Positions 26,848 through 35,012 of a DNA stretch of 64,000 nucleotides are shown here, in pieces. A program made the position numbers and the translations under genes. A model generated the notes under the pieces. That model had not been told where the DNA came from and searched no databases. It saw only the letters and a list, made by a program, of their open reading frames with translations. Origin of the DNA: Fibrobacter sp. UBA4373 (GTDB taxonomy: Bacteria > Fibrobacterota > Fibrobacteria > Fibrobacterales > Fibrobacteraceae). The number at the start of each line of letters is the position of its first letter. Position 1 is the first letter of the stretch. The stretch spans positions 5,573 through 69,572 of the forward strand of contig DGSB01000061.1 in assembly GCA_002390045.1 (NCBI GenBank), in the 5' to 3' direction.

Positions 26848-27339
26848 ATGAGATTCCGCCTTCGCACATTACTTGTTGGAATATTCCTCGGTGTAGTTTC
26901 CTGCAGCGACATCAACAGCGGTTGGTCTGTGACCGGTGGCGGCTACATGAATTTTAAAATCAACGGTTCCGAGGATCTGGATCTGGACATTGATCCGGAC
27001 GATGGAGACGTCAAGCTCCGATCCAACAAGCACTACGTCACTTTCCTCGGGAAGAACAGCGACGGCGATGCGCTACAGATCATGGTCAACAAACCTGTCC
27101 TCGGGGAAAACGCCCCCGTAACATCCTCGGGATATACCTATCTTGTCCTAGGGAACAGCGTTCCCGCACACATCATCTCTGCGGAATCCAGTTCCGTCAA
27201 ATTCGACCGCAAAGATTCTATCCTCTGGAGCGCCGACGTCAGGCTCGTATTCAATCACTGCTACGGCGACGAATGCGATAACAACCGAGTCGTCGTCACC
27301 GGTCGAATGTACTACTGGGTAGACCCCGACGACCGTTAA
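26848..27339 (+). CDS. Small exported lipoprotein of unknown function
   Basis: 163 residues. Lipobox VVSCS after a short hydrophobic stretch. An acidic run near 44-55 (EDLDLDIDPDDGD) and two cysteines in HCYGDECDNNR stand out and could bind metal. It resembles nothing I can name. TATTTT lies 6 nt before the ATG with no Shine-Dalgarno, suggesting a leaderless message. The tandem repeat array begins about 90 bp downstream. Confidence 0.7.
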   Translation: MRFRLRTLLVGIFLGVVSCSDINSGWSVTGGGYMNFKINGSEDLDLDIDPDDGDVKLRSNKHYVTFLGKNSDGDALQIMVNKPVLGENAPVTSSGYTYLVLGNSVPAHIISAESSSVKFDRKDSILWSADVRLVFNHCYGDECDNNRVVVTGRMYYWVDPDDR

Positions 27340-27429
27340 GCGAACTAGCGTTTTTCTAAAAAGAATCCTATAGCTCACCCAGTCAAACTGCGTTTGGAAC
27401 GGAATCGTCGGAACCTCAAAGCCCCATAC

Positions 27430-27870
27430 CCCCGCACGCGGAGCGAACGAAGTGAGCAAGCCCCCGCAACCCCGCACGCGGAGCGAACGGAGTGAGCAAG
27501 CCCAAGCAGCCCCGCACGCGGAGCGAACGAAGTGAGCTAGCCCACGCAACCCAGCACGCGGAGCGAACGAAGTGAGCTAGCCCACGCAACCCCACACGCG
27601 GAGCGAACGGAGTGAGCAAGCCCAAGCAGCCCCGCACGCGGAGCGAACGGAGTGAGCAAGCCCCACACAGCCCCGCACGCGGAGCGAACGGAGTGAGCAA
27701 GCCCCCACAGCCCCGCACGCGGAGCGAACGAAGTGAGCAAGCCCAAGCAGCCCCGCACGCGGAGCGAACGAAGTGAGCTAGCCCACGCAACCCAGCACGC
27801 GGAGCGAACGAAGTGAGCTAGCCCACGCACCCCCACACGCGGAGCGAACGGAGTGAGCAAGCCCCCGCAA
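27430..27870. repeat. Eleven-copy 40-bp tandem repeat array
   Basis: The core CACGCGGAGCGAACG recurs at 40-bp intervals (one interval is 41 bp), beginning near 27435, 27475, 27515, 27555, 27595, 27635, 27676, 27716, 27756, 27796 and 27836. Each unit continues with A/G, AGTGAGC, A/T, AGCCC and a short variable tail. Units 3-5 and units 9-11 carry the same succession of variants, which points to duplication of a three-unit block. There are no unique spacers, so it is not CRISPR. The reverse frame is open over long stretches only because the repeat lacks stops. It occupies the gene-free gap between a lipoprotein gene and tRNA-Val. Confidence 0.95.
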
Positions 27871-27920
27871 AAGGCACACAAGCAAAACTCGCAGAGTATA
27901 GCGTGGCCACGGGGGTGGAT

Positions 27921-27973
27921 GCAAGGAAGGGGGCCCTCGGCCTTCGCAACTCTGAGCGGGCCCCCTACCTTGC
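27921..27973. repeat. Long GC-rich inverted repeat
   Basis: Arms of 16 bases (27921-27936 and 27958-27973) pair with a single mismatch: GCAAGGaAGGGGGCCC against GGGCCCCCTaCCTTGC, with a 21-nt loop rich in CTTCGC. It has no T-run, so a terminator role is unlikely. It may be a dispersed palindromic (REP-like) element or the footprint of a non-autonomous element. No coding signal accompanies it. The rest of 27974-28067 contains nothing I can name. Confidence 0.75.
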
Positions 27974-28067
27974 CCCCCGCCGGGCAGGCGAGCCGTCCGT
28001 TCCACGGTAAAGCCTCCATGCCAATGGAAAGAACCTCCTCGCCAGTGGAAAAAATCTTCAAAACCCC

Positions 28068-28096
28068 TTGACACTCCTACATAATCTTTTTAATAT
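28068..28096 (+). promoter_or_regulatory. Sigma-70-type promoter of tRNA-Val
   Basis: TTGACA (28068-28073) and TAATAT (28091-28096) are separated by exactly 17 nt, 13 nt before the mature tRNA 5' end. This is the clearest promoter in the window and calibrates the housekeeping consensus of the organism. Confidence 0.88.
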
Positions 28097-28109
28097 TGGG
28101 CTACCCCAC

Positions 28110-28183
<74 letters not shown>

Positions 28184-28185
28184 CG

Positions 28186-28217
28186 AAAACTCCGCTTTAT
28201 AGTGGAGTTTTTCTTTT
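28186..28217 (+). terminator. Terminator of tRNA-Val
   Basis: AAAACTCC and GGAGTTTT form an 8-bp stem closing a short loop, followed by TCTTTTTT. It starts 2 nt after the tRNA 3' end. Confidence 0.85.
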
Positions 28218-28269
28218 TTAAAGCAATTTTCGGCAAAATCCCATTCCCCACATTCCCAACCTTTAAAAC

Positions 28270-28301
28270 AAAAAATCCCAGCCTTTCGACCGGGATTTTT
28301 T
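28270..28301. terminator. Terminator of the dicarboxylate transporter gene
   Basis: AAAAAATCCC and GGGATTTTTT are perfect 10-base arms around a 12-nt loop. The A- and T-runs make it usable from either side; it lies 16 bp past the transporter stop. Confidence 0.88.
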
Positions 28302-28317
28302 GAATTCCAAACCTGGA

Positions 28318-29904
28318 TTACTTTGCAGCGGTAGAATCCACGACTGCAGCGGAATCCGCACTCAGTGCCACCGTCGTATCGACCGGAGCAGCCTGGGCTG
28401 CGACAGCCGCAGCCGGAGCCGGGGCAACCACAGCAGCCTTTTCAGCTGCCGGAGCGGTTTTCGGCTTCGGATCACCGAAGAAATGGAGCTGAGCAAGCAC
28501 GAACATCATCAAGTACACAAGCACAAGGCCAATCACGCCAAGGGCAATACCCGACTTAGCCATGCCATTCGTATCCACATAACCCGTTGCATGAGCAAGA
28601 GCGTTAGGCGGCGTAGAAATCGGCATACTCATACCGAGAGAGCTTGCAAAAGCCACAGCCACGAGCAAAGCGGTCACGCCACCGAGCGGAGCGAGGTTGT
28701 CTGCGCAGTTCACGCCCACCACGATCAGAATCGGGACGAGGAGAGCAGCCGTTGCAGAATGGCTCATAAAGTTTGCCATAAAGAGGCAGATGACACCGCA
28801 ACCCACGAGGAGCGGGAATGCAGGCCAGGTGTCAAACGGAATCGCACCGATCAAGTGAGCGGCAAGACCCGTCTTCTGAAGGCCAACGCCCAAAGCAAAG
28901 CCACCCGCCACGAGCCAAAGAACATCCCAGCTCATCGCGTTCAAATCCTTCTTCGTAATCACACCCGTGAGGGCAAAGACGGCGATAGGAATCATCGCGA
29001 TGGCGTAGTCATTCACACCATGAACATTCTTACCGACGAGCCACAGAACCACGCACAAAGCAAAGGTCAAATACACAACGATCGCACGCGGGCTCTTGTC
29101 AAAGCCATCCGCACCTTCAATCTTCAAGTCCATGGACTTTGCAGAAATCGGGTAAATCTTCATAATCAAGAACCAAGCGATGAGCATCATCACAATCACA
29201 TACGGAACGCCGAAAGCCATCCACTGGCCGAAAGAAACGCTATAGCCGGCTTCATTCAAGGCACCGAGAGCAATCGTGTTCGGAGGCGTACCGATCGGAG
29301 TACCCATACCACCAATGTTTGCACCCACAGGAATTGCGAGAGCAAAAGCGGCTTTACCCTTGTCCTTTTCGTCAAAGAGTTTGAGCACCGGAGCGAGAAT
29401 AGCGAGCATCATGGCCGCGGTAGCGGTATTGCTCATGAACATCGAGAACACTGCGGTGATCATCATGAGACCAAGGAGCACGAACTTCGGATTCTTTCCG
29501 AACGGCTTCAAAAGCACACGGGCAAGGTTCAAGTCCAGCTTGTACTTGGTTGCCGCAGCAGCAAGGAAGAAACCACCCAAAAAGAGCATAATGGTCTGAT
29601 CGGACCATGTATTCATCAAAACCTTGTAGCTAATCGGTTCCACGCCTTCCACGCGGAACGGCAGGAACGAGGAATTCGACAAGGTGAGAATCATCAACAC
29701 GATCACGAGCGTGGACGTTGTCCAAATGGGGAACGGTTGAAGAATCCAGTACAGGGCCGCCATCACGAAAATAGCGATCACACGGATTTCAATGGGATTG
29801 AGGGTGTTCGGACCATCAATTCCGAGGGCTTCGTACGGGACGAAGAGGGCAGCAATTGCAAGAATTGTTGCGATAATGAGTTTGATGAATTTTGCCTTTG
29901 TCAT
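28318..29904 (-). CDS. SLC13/DASS family divalent anion:sodium symporter
   Basis: 528 residues, about 11 membrane helices plus two re-entrant hairpins. Both SNT-type sodium/substrate motifs are visible: MSNTATAAMMLA near 155-166 and MSHSATAALLVP near 375-386, with GTPIGTPPNTIALG and MPISTPPNALAHATGY. Bacterial relatives carry succinate, fumarate, malate or citrate across the inner membrane. Succinate is a main fermentation product of Fibrobacter, so a role in dicarboxylate exchange is plausible, but direction and substrate are not shown. The last 55 residues or so are an Ala/Pro/Val-rich tail not found in VcINDY-type proteins. Own promoter at 29957-29985. Confidence 0.92.
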   Translation of the reverse strand: MTKAKFIKLIIATILAIAALFVPYEALGIDGPNTLNPIEIRVIAIFVMAALYWILQPFPIWTTSTLVIVLMILTLSNSSFLPFRVEGVEPISYKVLMNTWSDQTIMLFLGGFFLAAAATKYKLDLNLARVLLKPFGKNPKFVLLGLMMITAVFSMFMSNTATAAMMLAILAPVLKLFDEKDKGKAAFALAIPVGANIGGMGTPIGTPPNTIALGALNEAGYSVSFGQWMAFGVPYVIVMMLIAWFLIMKIYPISAKSMDLKIEGADGFDKSPRAIVVYLTFALCVVLWLVGKNVHGVNDYAIAMIPIAVFALTGVITKKDLNAMSWDVLWLVAGGFALGVGLQKTGLAAHLIGAIPFDTWPAFPLLVGCGVICLFMANFMSHSATAALLVPILIVVGVNCADNLAPLGGVTALLVAVAFASSLGMSMPISTPPNALAHATGYVDTNGMAKSGIALGVIGLVLVYLMMFVLAQLHFFGDPKPKTAPAAEKAAVVAPAPAAAVAAQAAPVDTTVALSADSAAVVDSTAAK

Positions 29905-29922
29905 GTTATATCCAGGTTATAA

Positions 29923-29985
29923 ATAGAGCAACCGGCTCTATCAAATGACGGGCGCAAATCTAGCTATTTTAAAAGCTTGTGTAAA
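29923..29985 (-). promoter_or_regulatory. Promoter and 5'-UTR inverted repeat of the dicarboxylate transporter
   Basis: On the minus strand TTTACA (29980-29985), 17 nt, TAGATT (29957-29962). The predicted start near 29950 is followed by ATAGAGC-N5-GCTCTAT (29923-29941), a perfect 7-bp inverted repeat in the early 5' UTR that could be an operator or an RNA hairpin. The -35 lies just past the 3' end of the helicase gene. Confidence 0.65.
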
Positions 29986-29986
29986 G

Positions 29987-32557
29987 CTACAGAATTGTAC
30001 CGATACGGTCCAAACGGAGCAGGGGCATTCCCGCATCACGGGCTTCCGAAAGCGGGATTGAAAAGTCCACTTCCCAATCGTTCAAATCTTCATCATCCTG
30101 CAAAATCTGCTGAATTTTTAAAGATTCCGCAGTCCAGACCGCTACCGTGTGCTGTAAGGAACGTCCTTCCACATCCAAACGGAAATTCCCGTGTTCCGCA
30201 TGATATTCAAGCGACAGATCTTCCAAGCGCTTTTCCGTCCAAGGCACCCCTTCCGCATCGGCAAGAAGGACTCCTTCGGGCAAATCTTCCGCAAGCAGGT
30301 CCAACGCTTCGCCAAATTGACGTTTTTGAAGGAAGGAAAGGAACGAGAAAATGCGGGAACGCGTACTCGCCACAAACTTCTTTTTGTCAAGGGTGACGTC
30401 ATTTGCCGCCGCATCGGCGTGGAAAGCTTTTTCCGGAGCCTGATCTTCCGCCACAAATTCCGGATTTTTGAGTTTTTCCCACTCTTCGAGAAGGCTCGAA
30501 TCCGTTCTGCGGATCATTTCGTCCAAATAATCCTGGATTTCAAAAAGTTCATCATTTTTGAGTGTATCCGGCACGGTCTGCGTCAAAACCTTATACACAT
30601 AGTTGATGTGGCGCAAAAGCAGGGCTTCGGTACGGGTCAAGCCGTACTTTTTCACGTAACCGCTGAAAGTATCGAAATTTTCGATCATTTCACGAACAAT
30701 CGATTTGGGCTCCACGTTCAGATCGCCGACCCAAGGATGTTCATCCGCAAATTCATTAAAAGTCGTATAGATGAACTCGCGGAGTGGTTTCGGGTATTCT
30801 ACTTTATCGAGTTCTTCCTGAAGCTTATTGTATTCCGCATGTTCCGCCTTCAGTTCCGCATAACGGGCATCCCGCGCTTTGCGCAACTGCACGCGTAAAA
30901 TCGGATCCGGATTTTCAACGATCGATTCCACGAGAGAAATCACGTCCAAAGCGTAATCCGGGCTTTCTACATCCAGCTTCGGCAACGTATCGAGCAGGTA
31001 CAGCGAAAGCGGTTCGTTCATGGCAAAATCGTTCTGCAAATCGAGATTCACACGCACGTGCGCCATTCCCGGCTGCGGATTTTTCACAAATTCCACCACA
31101 CTTTTTTCGACAAGGGAACGGAAAAGCTGGAAAGCGCGACTTTTCAATTCCTTTTTGCGTTTCGCGCTTTCATGGCAATCATCGATTAGCTTGCGCATGG
31201 CGGCACAGCCATCCGTTTTGCGGGAAAGCACATTGATCAGCATTCCATGCGAGACGTCGAAACGAGACTGCAAAGGCTCCGGCGGGGATGCGATTAAACG
31301 CTGGTAGGTGCTTTCATCCCAAGGGACGTAGCCGTGCTCCGGAGGTTTCCGCTTCACAAATTTTTTACCGGTCTGAGCCGACTTTGCCGCAAGTTTCGCA
31401 TTTTCGATTACATGTTCCGGAGCCTGCGCCACCACAAATCCGATATCGTCAAAGCCTTTACGGCCCGCGCGACCTGCGACCTGATGAAAATCTCTCGCCG
31501 CGAGGATTGCCGTTTTATCACCGCTGTACTTGCAAAGCTGCGTAAACAGCACCGTTCGAATCGGAACGTTCACACCGACGCCAAGCGTGTCCGTACCGCA
31601 AATGACTTTTAAAAGTCCCTTCTGCGAAAGTTTTTCCACAAGAATGCGGTACTTGGGTAAAAGCCCGGCATGATGCAATCCGATGCCTACTTTTAAAAAG
31701 CGCTTAAATTCCGGACCGTACGGACTCGAAAATCTGAAATGGCTGATTTCCTTCGCGATGGCCGCCTTTTCTTCTTTTGAGCAGAGATTCAAGCTGGTAA
31801 AATTTTGCGCATCTTCCGCTGCGGAAGCCTGCGTAAAATGGACGACATAAACCGGAGCTTTTCCTTCGTTGACAAGGCCCTGCACCGTCGTCGAAATTTC
31901 ATTCATCGAATATTTAAAATCGAGAGGCACCGGACGCGTTTTGCTCGAAACGGTCACGCATTCTTTACCATTCAAATTCGAAAGGACCTGTTCAAAAAAG
32001 TCCGTCCGTCCCATCGTCGCGGACATCAAAAGGAAACGTGTCTGCGGAAGGGTGAGCAACGGAACTTGCCACGCGACACCGCGCTCCCTGTCGGAATAAT
32101 AATGGAATTCATCCATGACGACATCTTGAATGTTCAGGTCGGAACCTTCCCCCAGTGCGCGGTTTTCGAGAATTTCCGCCGTGCAGCAAAGGATCGGGGC
32201 GTCCATGTTCACCGTAGCATCGCCTGTCGAAAGGCCCACGTTTTCCGGCCCAAATTCTTTACAAAGGGCCATCCACTTTTCATTCACTAAAGCCTTGATA
32301 GGGCATGTGTAAGCGGAACGACGTCCAAGCGAAAGACTCATGAAATGCATCGCAAGCGCGACCATCGACTTACCACTTCCCGTCGGCGTATTCAAGATTA
32401 CATTCTTATCGTCAAAGAGTTCAAGAATTGCATTTTCTTGAGCTTCGTACAAATTAACGCCACGTTCTTCGGTCCACGTCAGAAAACGTCCGAGCAAATC
32501 TTCGGAAGAAAGATTTTCGCCCTTTTGCGGAAGATAGTATTGGAGAGTCTTAGCCAT
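29987..32557 (-). CDS. Ski2-like superfamily 2 RNA helicase
   Basis: 856 residues. Helicase motifs: I TPTGSGKS, Ia [63 protein letters not shown]. After the helicase core a long C-terminal region (about 460-856) resembles the DUF3516-type extension of bacterial Ski2-like helicases. Related proteins unwind structured RNA and act in RNA processing or decay. The start ATG 32557 follows TAATTT by 7 nt with no Shine-Dalgarno. It lies just downstream of the RRM-protein terminator, so it is its own unit; the neighbouring RRM gene makes an RNA-metabolism theme. Confidence 0.88.
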   Translation of the reverse strand: MAKTLQYYLPQKGENLSSEDLLGRFLTWTEERGVNLYEAQENAILELFDDKNVILNTPTGSGKSMVALAMHFMSLSLGRRSAYTCPIKALVNEKWMALCKEFGPENVGLSTGDATVNMDAPILCCTAEILENRALGEGSDLNIQDVVMDEFHYYSDRERGVAWQVPLLTLPQTRFLLMSATMGRTDFFEQVLSNLNGKECVTVSSKTRPVPLDFKYSMNEISTTVQGLVNEGKAPVYVVHFTQASAAEDAQNFTSLNLCSKEEKAAIAKEISHFRFSSPYGPEFKRFLKVGIGLHHAGLLPKYRILVEKLSQKGLLKVICGTDTLGVGVNVPIRTVLFTQLCKYSGDKTAILAARDFHQVAGRAGRKGFDDIGFVVAQAPEHVIENAKLAAKSAQTGKKFVKRKPPEHGYVPWDESTYQRLIASPPEPLQSRFDVSHGMLINVLSRKTDGCAAMRKLIDDCHESAKRKKELKSRAFQLFRSLVEKSVVEFVKNPQPGMAHVRVNLDLQNDFAMNEPLSLYLLDTLPKLDVESPDYALDVISLVESIVENPDPILRVQLRKARDARYAELKAEHAEYNKLQEELDKVEYPKPLREFIYTTFNEFADEHPWVGDLNVEPKSIVREMIENFDTFSGYVKKYGLTRTEALLLRHINYVYKVLTQTVPDTLKNDELFEIQDYLDEMIRRTDSSLLEEWEKLKNPEFVAEDQAPEKAFHADAAANDVTLDKKKFVASTRSRIFSFLSFLQKRQFGEALDLLAEDLPEGVLLADAEGVPWTEKRLEDLSLEYHAEHGNFRLDVEGRSLQHTVAVWTAESLKIQQILQDDEDLNDWEVDFSIPLSEARDAGMPLLRLDRIGTIL

Positions 32558-32567
32558 CGTTCGCAAA

Positions 32568-32603
32568 TTAAAAAAAAGAAAGGTCGCACAAAGAGGCGAC
32601 CTT
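32568..32603 (-). terminator. Terminator of the RRM protein gene
   Basis: On the minus strand AAGGTCGC and GCGACCTT pair around an 8-nt loop, followed by CTTTTTTTT. The -10-like TAATTT of the helicase overlaps the end of the T-run. Confidence 0.88.
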
Positions 32604-32652
32604 CCAAACGTTACAGTAAATCGAGCCTTTCGGCTATTTTCAAAAATCCTTA

Positions 32653-32919
32653 TTAGAAGCGACGAGGACGCGGTTCACGCGGACGAGCTTCATTGACGCG
32701 GAGCGGACGACCGTTCACTTCCTTGCCATTAAGCTGTTCGACTGCGTTCAGAGCCACACCGTCATCTTCGATTTCGACGAAACCGAAGCCCTTGCTGCGA
32801 CCCGTATCGCGGTCCATAATGATCTTTGCGCTCTTGATTTCACCGAATTCCTCGAAGAGTTTGCCGAGGTCAGCGTCGCGGAACGCAAAGGGGAGATTAC
32901 CAACATAAATGCTTTTCAT
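32653..32919 (-). CDS. Single-RRM RNA-binding protein
   Basis: 88 residues, one RNA recognition motif. RNP2 is IYVGNL (4-9) and RNP1 is KGFGFVEI (43-50), followed by a short arginine/proline-rich tail (REPRPRRF). Similar small RRM proteins in cyanobacteria and other bacteria are cold-inducible RNA chaperones. A promoter (TTGAGC, 17 nt, TATTTA) lies upstream and a strong terminator downstream, so it is monocistronic. Confidence 0.95.
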   Translation of the reverse strand: MKSIYVGNLPFAFRDADLGKLFEEFGEIKSAKIIMDRDTGRSKGFGFVEIEDDGVALNAVEQLNGKEVNGRPLRVNEARPREPRPRRF

Positions 32920-32935
32920 AATTAATCCAGGCTGT

Positions 32936-32964
32936 TAAATAAGCCTAAGAGAATAATAGCTCAA
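32936..32964 (-). promoter_or_regulatory. Promoter of the RRM protein gene
   Basis: On the minus strand TTGAGC (32959-32964) and TATTTA (32936-32941) with a 17-nt spacer. The -35 overlaps the stop codon of the upstream radical SAM gene. Confidence 0.65.
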
Positions 32965-33863
32965 TTTCTTGAGATTGAAAAGATTTTTTTTGGAAACAAA
33001 TGGCAGATTTCACAGCGATTCTTTCCTGGGGGAATCCCCTGGAACCGATTTTCCGGATCCGGGCAAGGTTCTACCAAGCCATCCGGCAAAACCCAGAGTT
33101 CTCGTCCTAAGAAAGGGCATTCGGAAATAGGTGCACACCGCGTCGCCGGGTAAAGAAAAGTGCCTTCGAGTTTTACAGGCAAAGTTGCGGATTTCGAAAC
33201 ATCCCAAAAATCGTCCGGCGAAAGCTGTTCCTCTTTCTGCAAGGCTTCCGAATGCGAAAGGAATACCGCCCGGTTGAGTTTCACCCGATCGATGCCCCAT
33301 TCAAGAGCTCGTTCGATCACCTGTTCCACGTCACCCCGGTTCGTGCGGGAAACCGCCATCTGAAGTGAAATTTGCGAAAGCGGTCTTGCAGAATCCTGGG
33401 AAAGTTCTCGACGTGTTTCCACCAGCGTTTTAAGGTTCTGCCAATATACGTGGGCATCCATTCCGGGAGAAAGAACATCCCAGCTTTGGGGCGAGGCTCC
33501 CCAACAGCTCACCTTGATATCGTTTGAAATCGGAAGCAGTTCCTTGGCCCAGGCCAAAGCTCCCTTCCGCGGGAACGAACCGTTTGTCGTCACGTTCAAA
33601 CGAATTCCGAGTTCCTGGACGAGCTGTTCCAGCTTTTCGAAATGCGTATAAAGTAACGGTTCCCCCATCGTACTCGGAATCACTTCCCGGACGCCCTTAG
33701 CCGCATAAGTACGCACCGCACGCTCCGCCACTTCCCAGGGCATTTCTCCTTTGCCAAAAGAACGCCCCCGCTGATTCAGAAAGCACAATCGACAGTGCAA
33801 ATTGCACACGTCCGGATTTGTGAGGAGCGTTATTCGCCAAAGGCTGTTCGGAATCGGTTCCAT
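32961..33863 (-). CDS. Radical SAM protein with C-terminal auxiliary-cluster cysteines
   Basis: 300 residues from ATG 33863. The radical SAM cluster motif is CNLHCRLC (Cys20, 24, 27), followed by MGEPLLYTHF as the GGE-like motif. The C-terminal part has more cysteines (RCAPISEC, VEPCPDP, RCEICH) arranged as in SPASM/Twitch domains that hold extra Fe-S clusters. Relatives include peptide-modifying enzymes and anaerobic sulfatase maturases; no small peptide precursor or sulfatase is adjacent. The reaction is unknown. A further upstream ATG is unlikely because it would run through the preceding terminator. TACAAT lies 8 nt before the ATG. Confidence 0.88.
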   Translation of the reverse strand: MEPIPNSLWRITLLTNPDVCNLHCRLCFLNQRGRSFGKGEMPWEVAERAVRTYAAKGVREVIPSTMGEPLLYTHFEKLEQLVQELGIRLNVTTNGSFPRKGALAWAKELLPISNDIKVSCWGASPQSWDVLSPGMDAHVYWQNLKTLVETRRELSQDSARPLSQISLQMAVSRTNRGDVEQVIERALEWGIDRVKLNRAVFLSHSEALQKEEQLSPDDFWDVSKSATLPVKLEGTFLYPATRCAPISECPFLGRELWVLPDGLVEPCPDPENRFQGIPPGKNRCEICHLFPKKIFSISRN

Positions 33864-33880
33864 TTTTCTGAATTGTACAA

Positions 33881-33908
33881 AAAAGGCTCCCACCGAGGGG
33901 AGCCTTTT
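33881..33908 (-). terminator. Terminator of the lipoprotein gene at 33931
   Basis: On the minus strand AAAAGGCTCCC and GGGAGCCTTTT pair around a 6-nt loop and run into TTTTTTG. The -10-like TACAAT of the radical SAM gene follows at once, so one unit ends where the next begins. Confidence 0.9.
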
Positions 33909-33930
33909 CAAGAGAGTAGCTTACAAACGC

Positions 33931-34941
33931 CTAGTTAATGCCCAAAACGGTCAACGTCATCGAGAGATTGCTCGTTCCGACGTTCACCACTTCGTGCGGG
34001 AGGATCACGAAGAAGCCTTCGCCTGTTGCCGCATTATACTTGGAAGTGATCACCACGTAAGAAGTCACCGTTTCGAATTCGCTTGCGGAAATGGTGAGAG
34101 CAGACGAGTTATACTTAAAGTCGCTCACGTGGCAAGGATCATTGAACGAAACGTAGTCGAAGCCGCTACGGGTTTCTTCTGCAATCATCGAAGCGTCTAC
34201 CACATTGCCATCTTCAATCGCTGCATTCGTGTAGAGGACTGCAGAACGGGCTTCGCGTGCAATGTAAAGGTCGATATCTGCGGCATTCGCCACAAGTTCG
34301 GTGCTCAAATAGGTCTTCTTGGAATCCAAGTCCACGCCAACGGCTTCCGTTGCGCTGGTCGAAAGGGTCACTTCCCATGCGGTAAGAGTCGGATCTTCCG
34401 AAGCTTCCGCAGAGCTGCTGGATTCTTCCACCGAGCACTGTCCAACGGAACGATCAAAAGTCGTGGACGCGGTCGTCACCAGCTTCAAGTCGTTGTTATG
34501 ACCGTAAACAATCAAATATACGGTAAAGGAGCCGCATTCCGCCATCGACGAAACGTCGAGAGACGGGTTCAAGACAGAACCGATCGAAAGCATCGGAACC
34601 GATTCCGTAATCTGCGTAAAGCTAAAATCCGAAGACGAAGCATAACCGCTTTCGTTTCCAAGCTTAAACTGTACGGAGTCGATGACCGTCGAAGTATCCA
34701 CGCTCAAAACCGCCGCCACGGCACCCGTAAACTTCACCGTTGTCGACGTCGAATAAGAGGCGCTAAAGTTCGAAACCGTGATCAAAGAATCGCCGTTGGA
34801 TTCCGGGAGAACAATCTGTTCTGCACTGCTGCTCGAGCTGTCTCCGTTTTCCGGACCCGAAGAAGACGATTCGCTACCGCATGCAACAAGCCCAAAAGTC
34901 GCCATCGCACTTAAGGCCAACCACAATTTCTTAAAATTCAT
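33931..34941 (-). CDS. Secreted lipoprotein with Ser-rich linker, unknown function
   Basis: 336 residues from ATG 34941 (AGAGGAG upstream). Lipobox GLVAC (Cys21), then a Ser-rich stretch with Gly/Pro/Glu (GSESSSSGPENGDSSSSSAE), then two beta-rich regions separated by a second Ser-rich hinge near 171-180 (VEESSSSAEASED). The composition is typical of Fibrobacter surface lipoproteins. No enzymatic motif seen. Cysteines near 134 and 167 in the first region could form a disulfide. It follows uvrB by 71 bp and ends at a strong terminator. Confidence 0.75.
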   Translation of the reverse strand: MNFKKLWLALSAMATFGLVACGSESSSSGPENGDSSSSSAEQIVLPESNGDSLITVSNFSASYSTSTTVKFTGAVAAVLSVDTSTVIDSVQFKLGNESGYASSSDFSFTQITESVPMLSIGSVLNPSLDVSSMAECGSFTVYLIVYGHNNDLKLVTTASTTFDRSVGQCSVEESSSSAEASEDPTLTAWEVTLSTSATEAVGVDLDSKKTYLSTELVANAADIDLYIAREARSAVLYTNAAIEDGNVVDASMIAEETRSGFDYVSFNDPCHVSDFKYNSSALTISASEFETVTSYVVITSKYNAATGEGFFVILPHEVVNVGTSNLSMTLTVLGIN

Positions 34942-35012
34942 ATGACTCCTCTTTGTCAGTTTCTTGTGAAAATACACTATTTTTTGCCCAAAAGAGCATA
35001 AGTAAAGAGGAT

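Noticed and set aside
27430..27870. Possible CRISPR array.
   Set aside because: The units are contiguous 40-bp repeats with no unique spacers and no cas gene nearby.
27148..28061. Overlapping minus-strand open frames with repeated SLRSLRVRGC-like and FVRSACG-like motifs.
   Set aside because: They arise only because the 40-bp repeat has no stops in that strand. The repeat length is not a multiple of three and there is no start context.
28300..29922. A 540-codon open frame on the plus strand across the dicarboxylate transporter.
   Set aside because: It lies opposite a clear SLC13 protein, is rich in His/Arg/Asn and has no family features. It is a codon-bias shadow.
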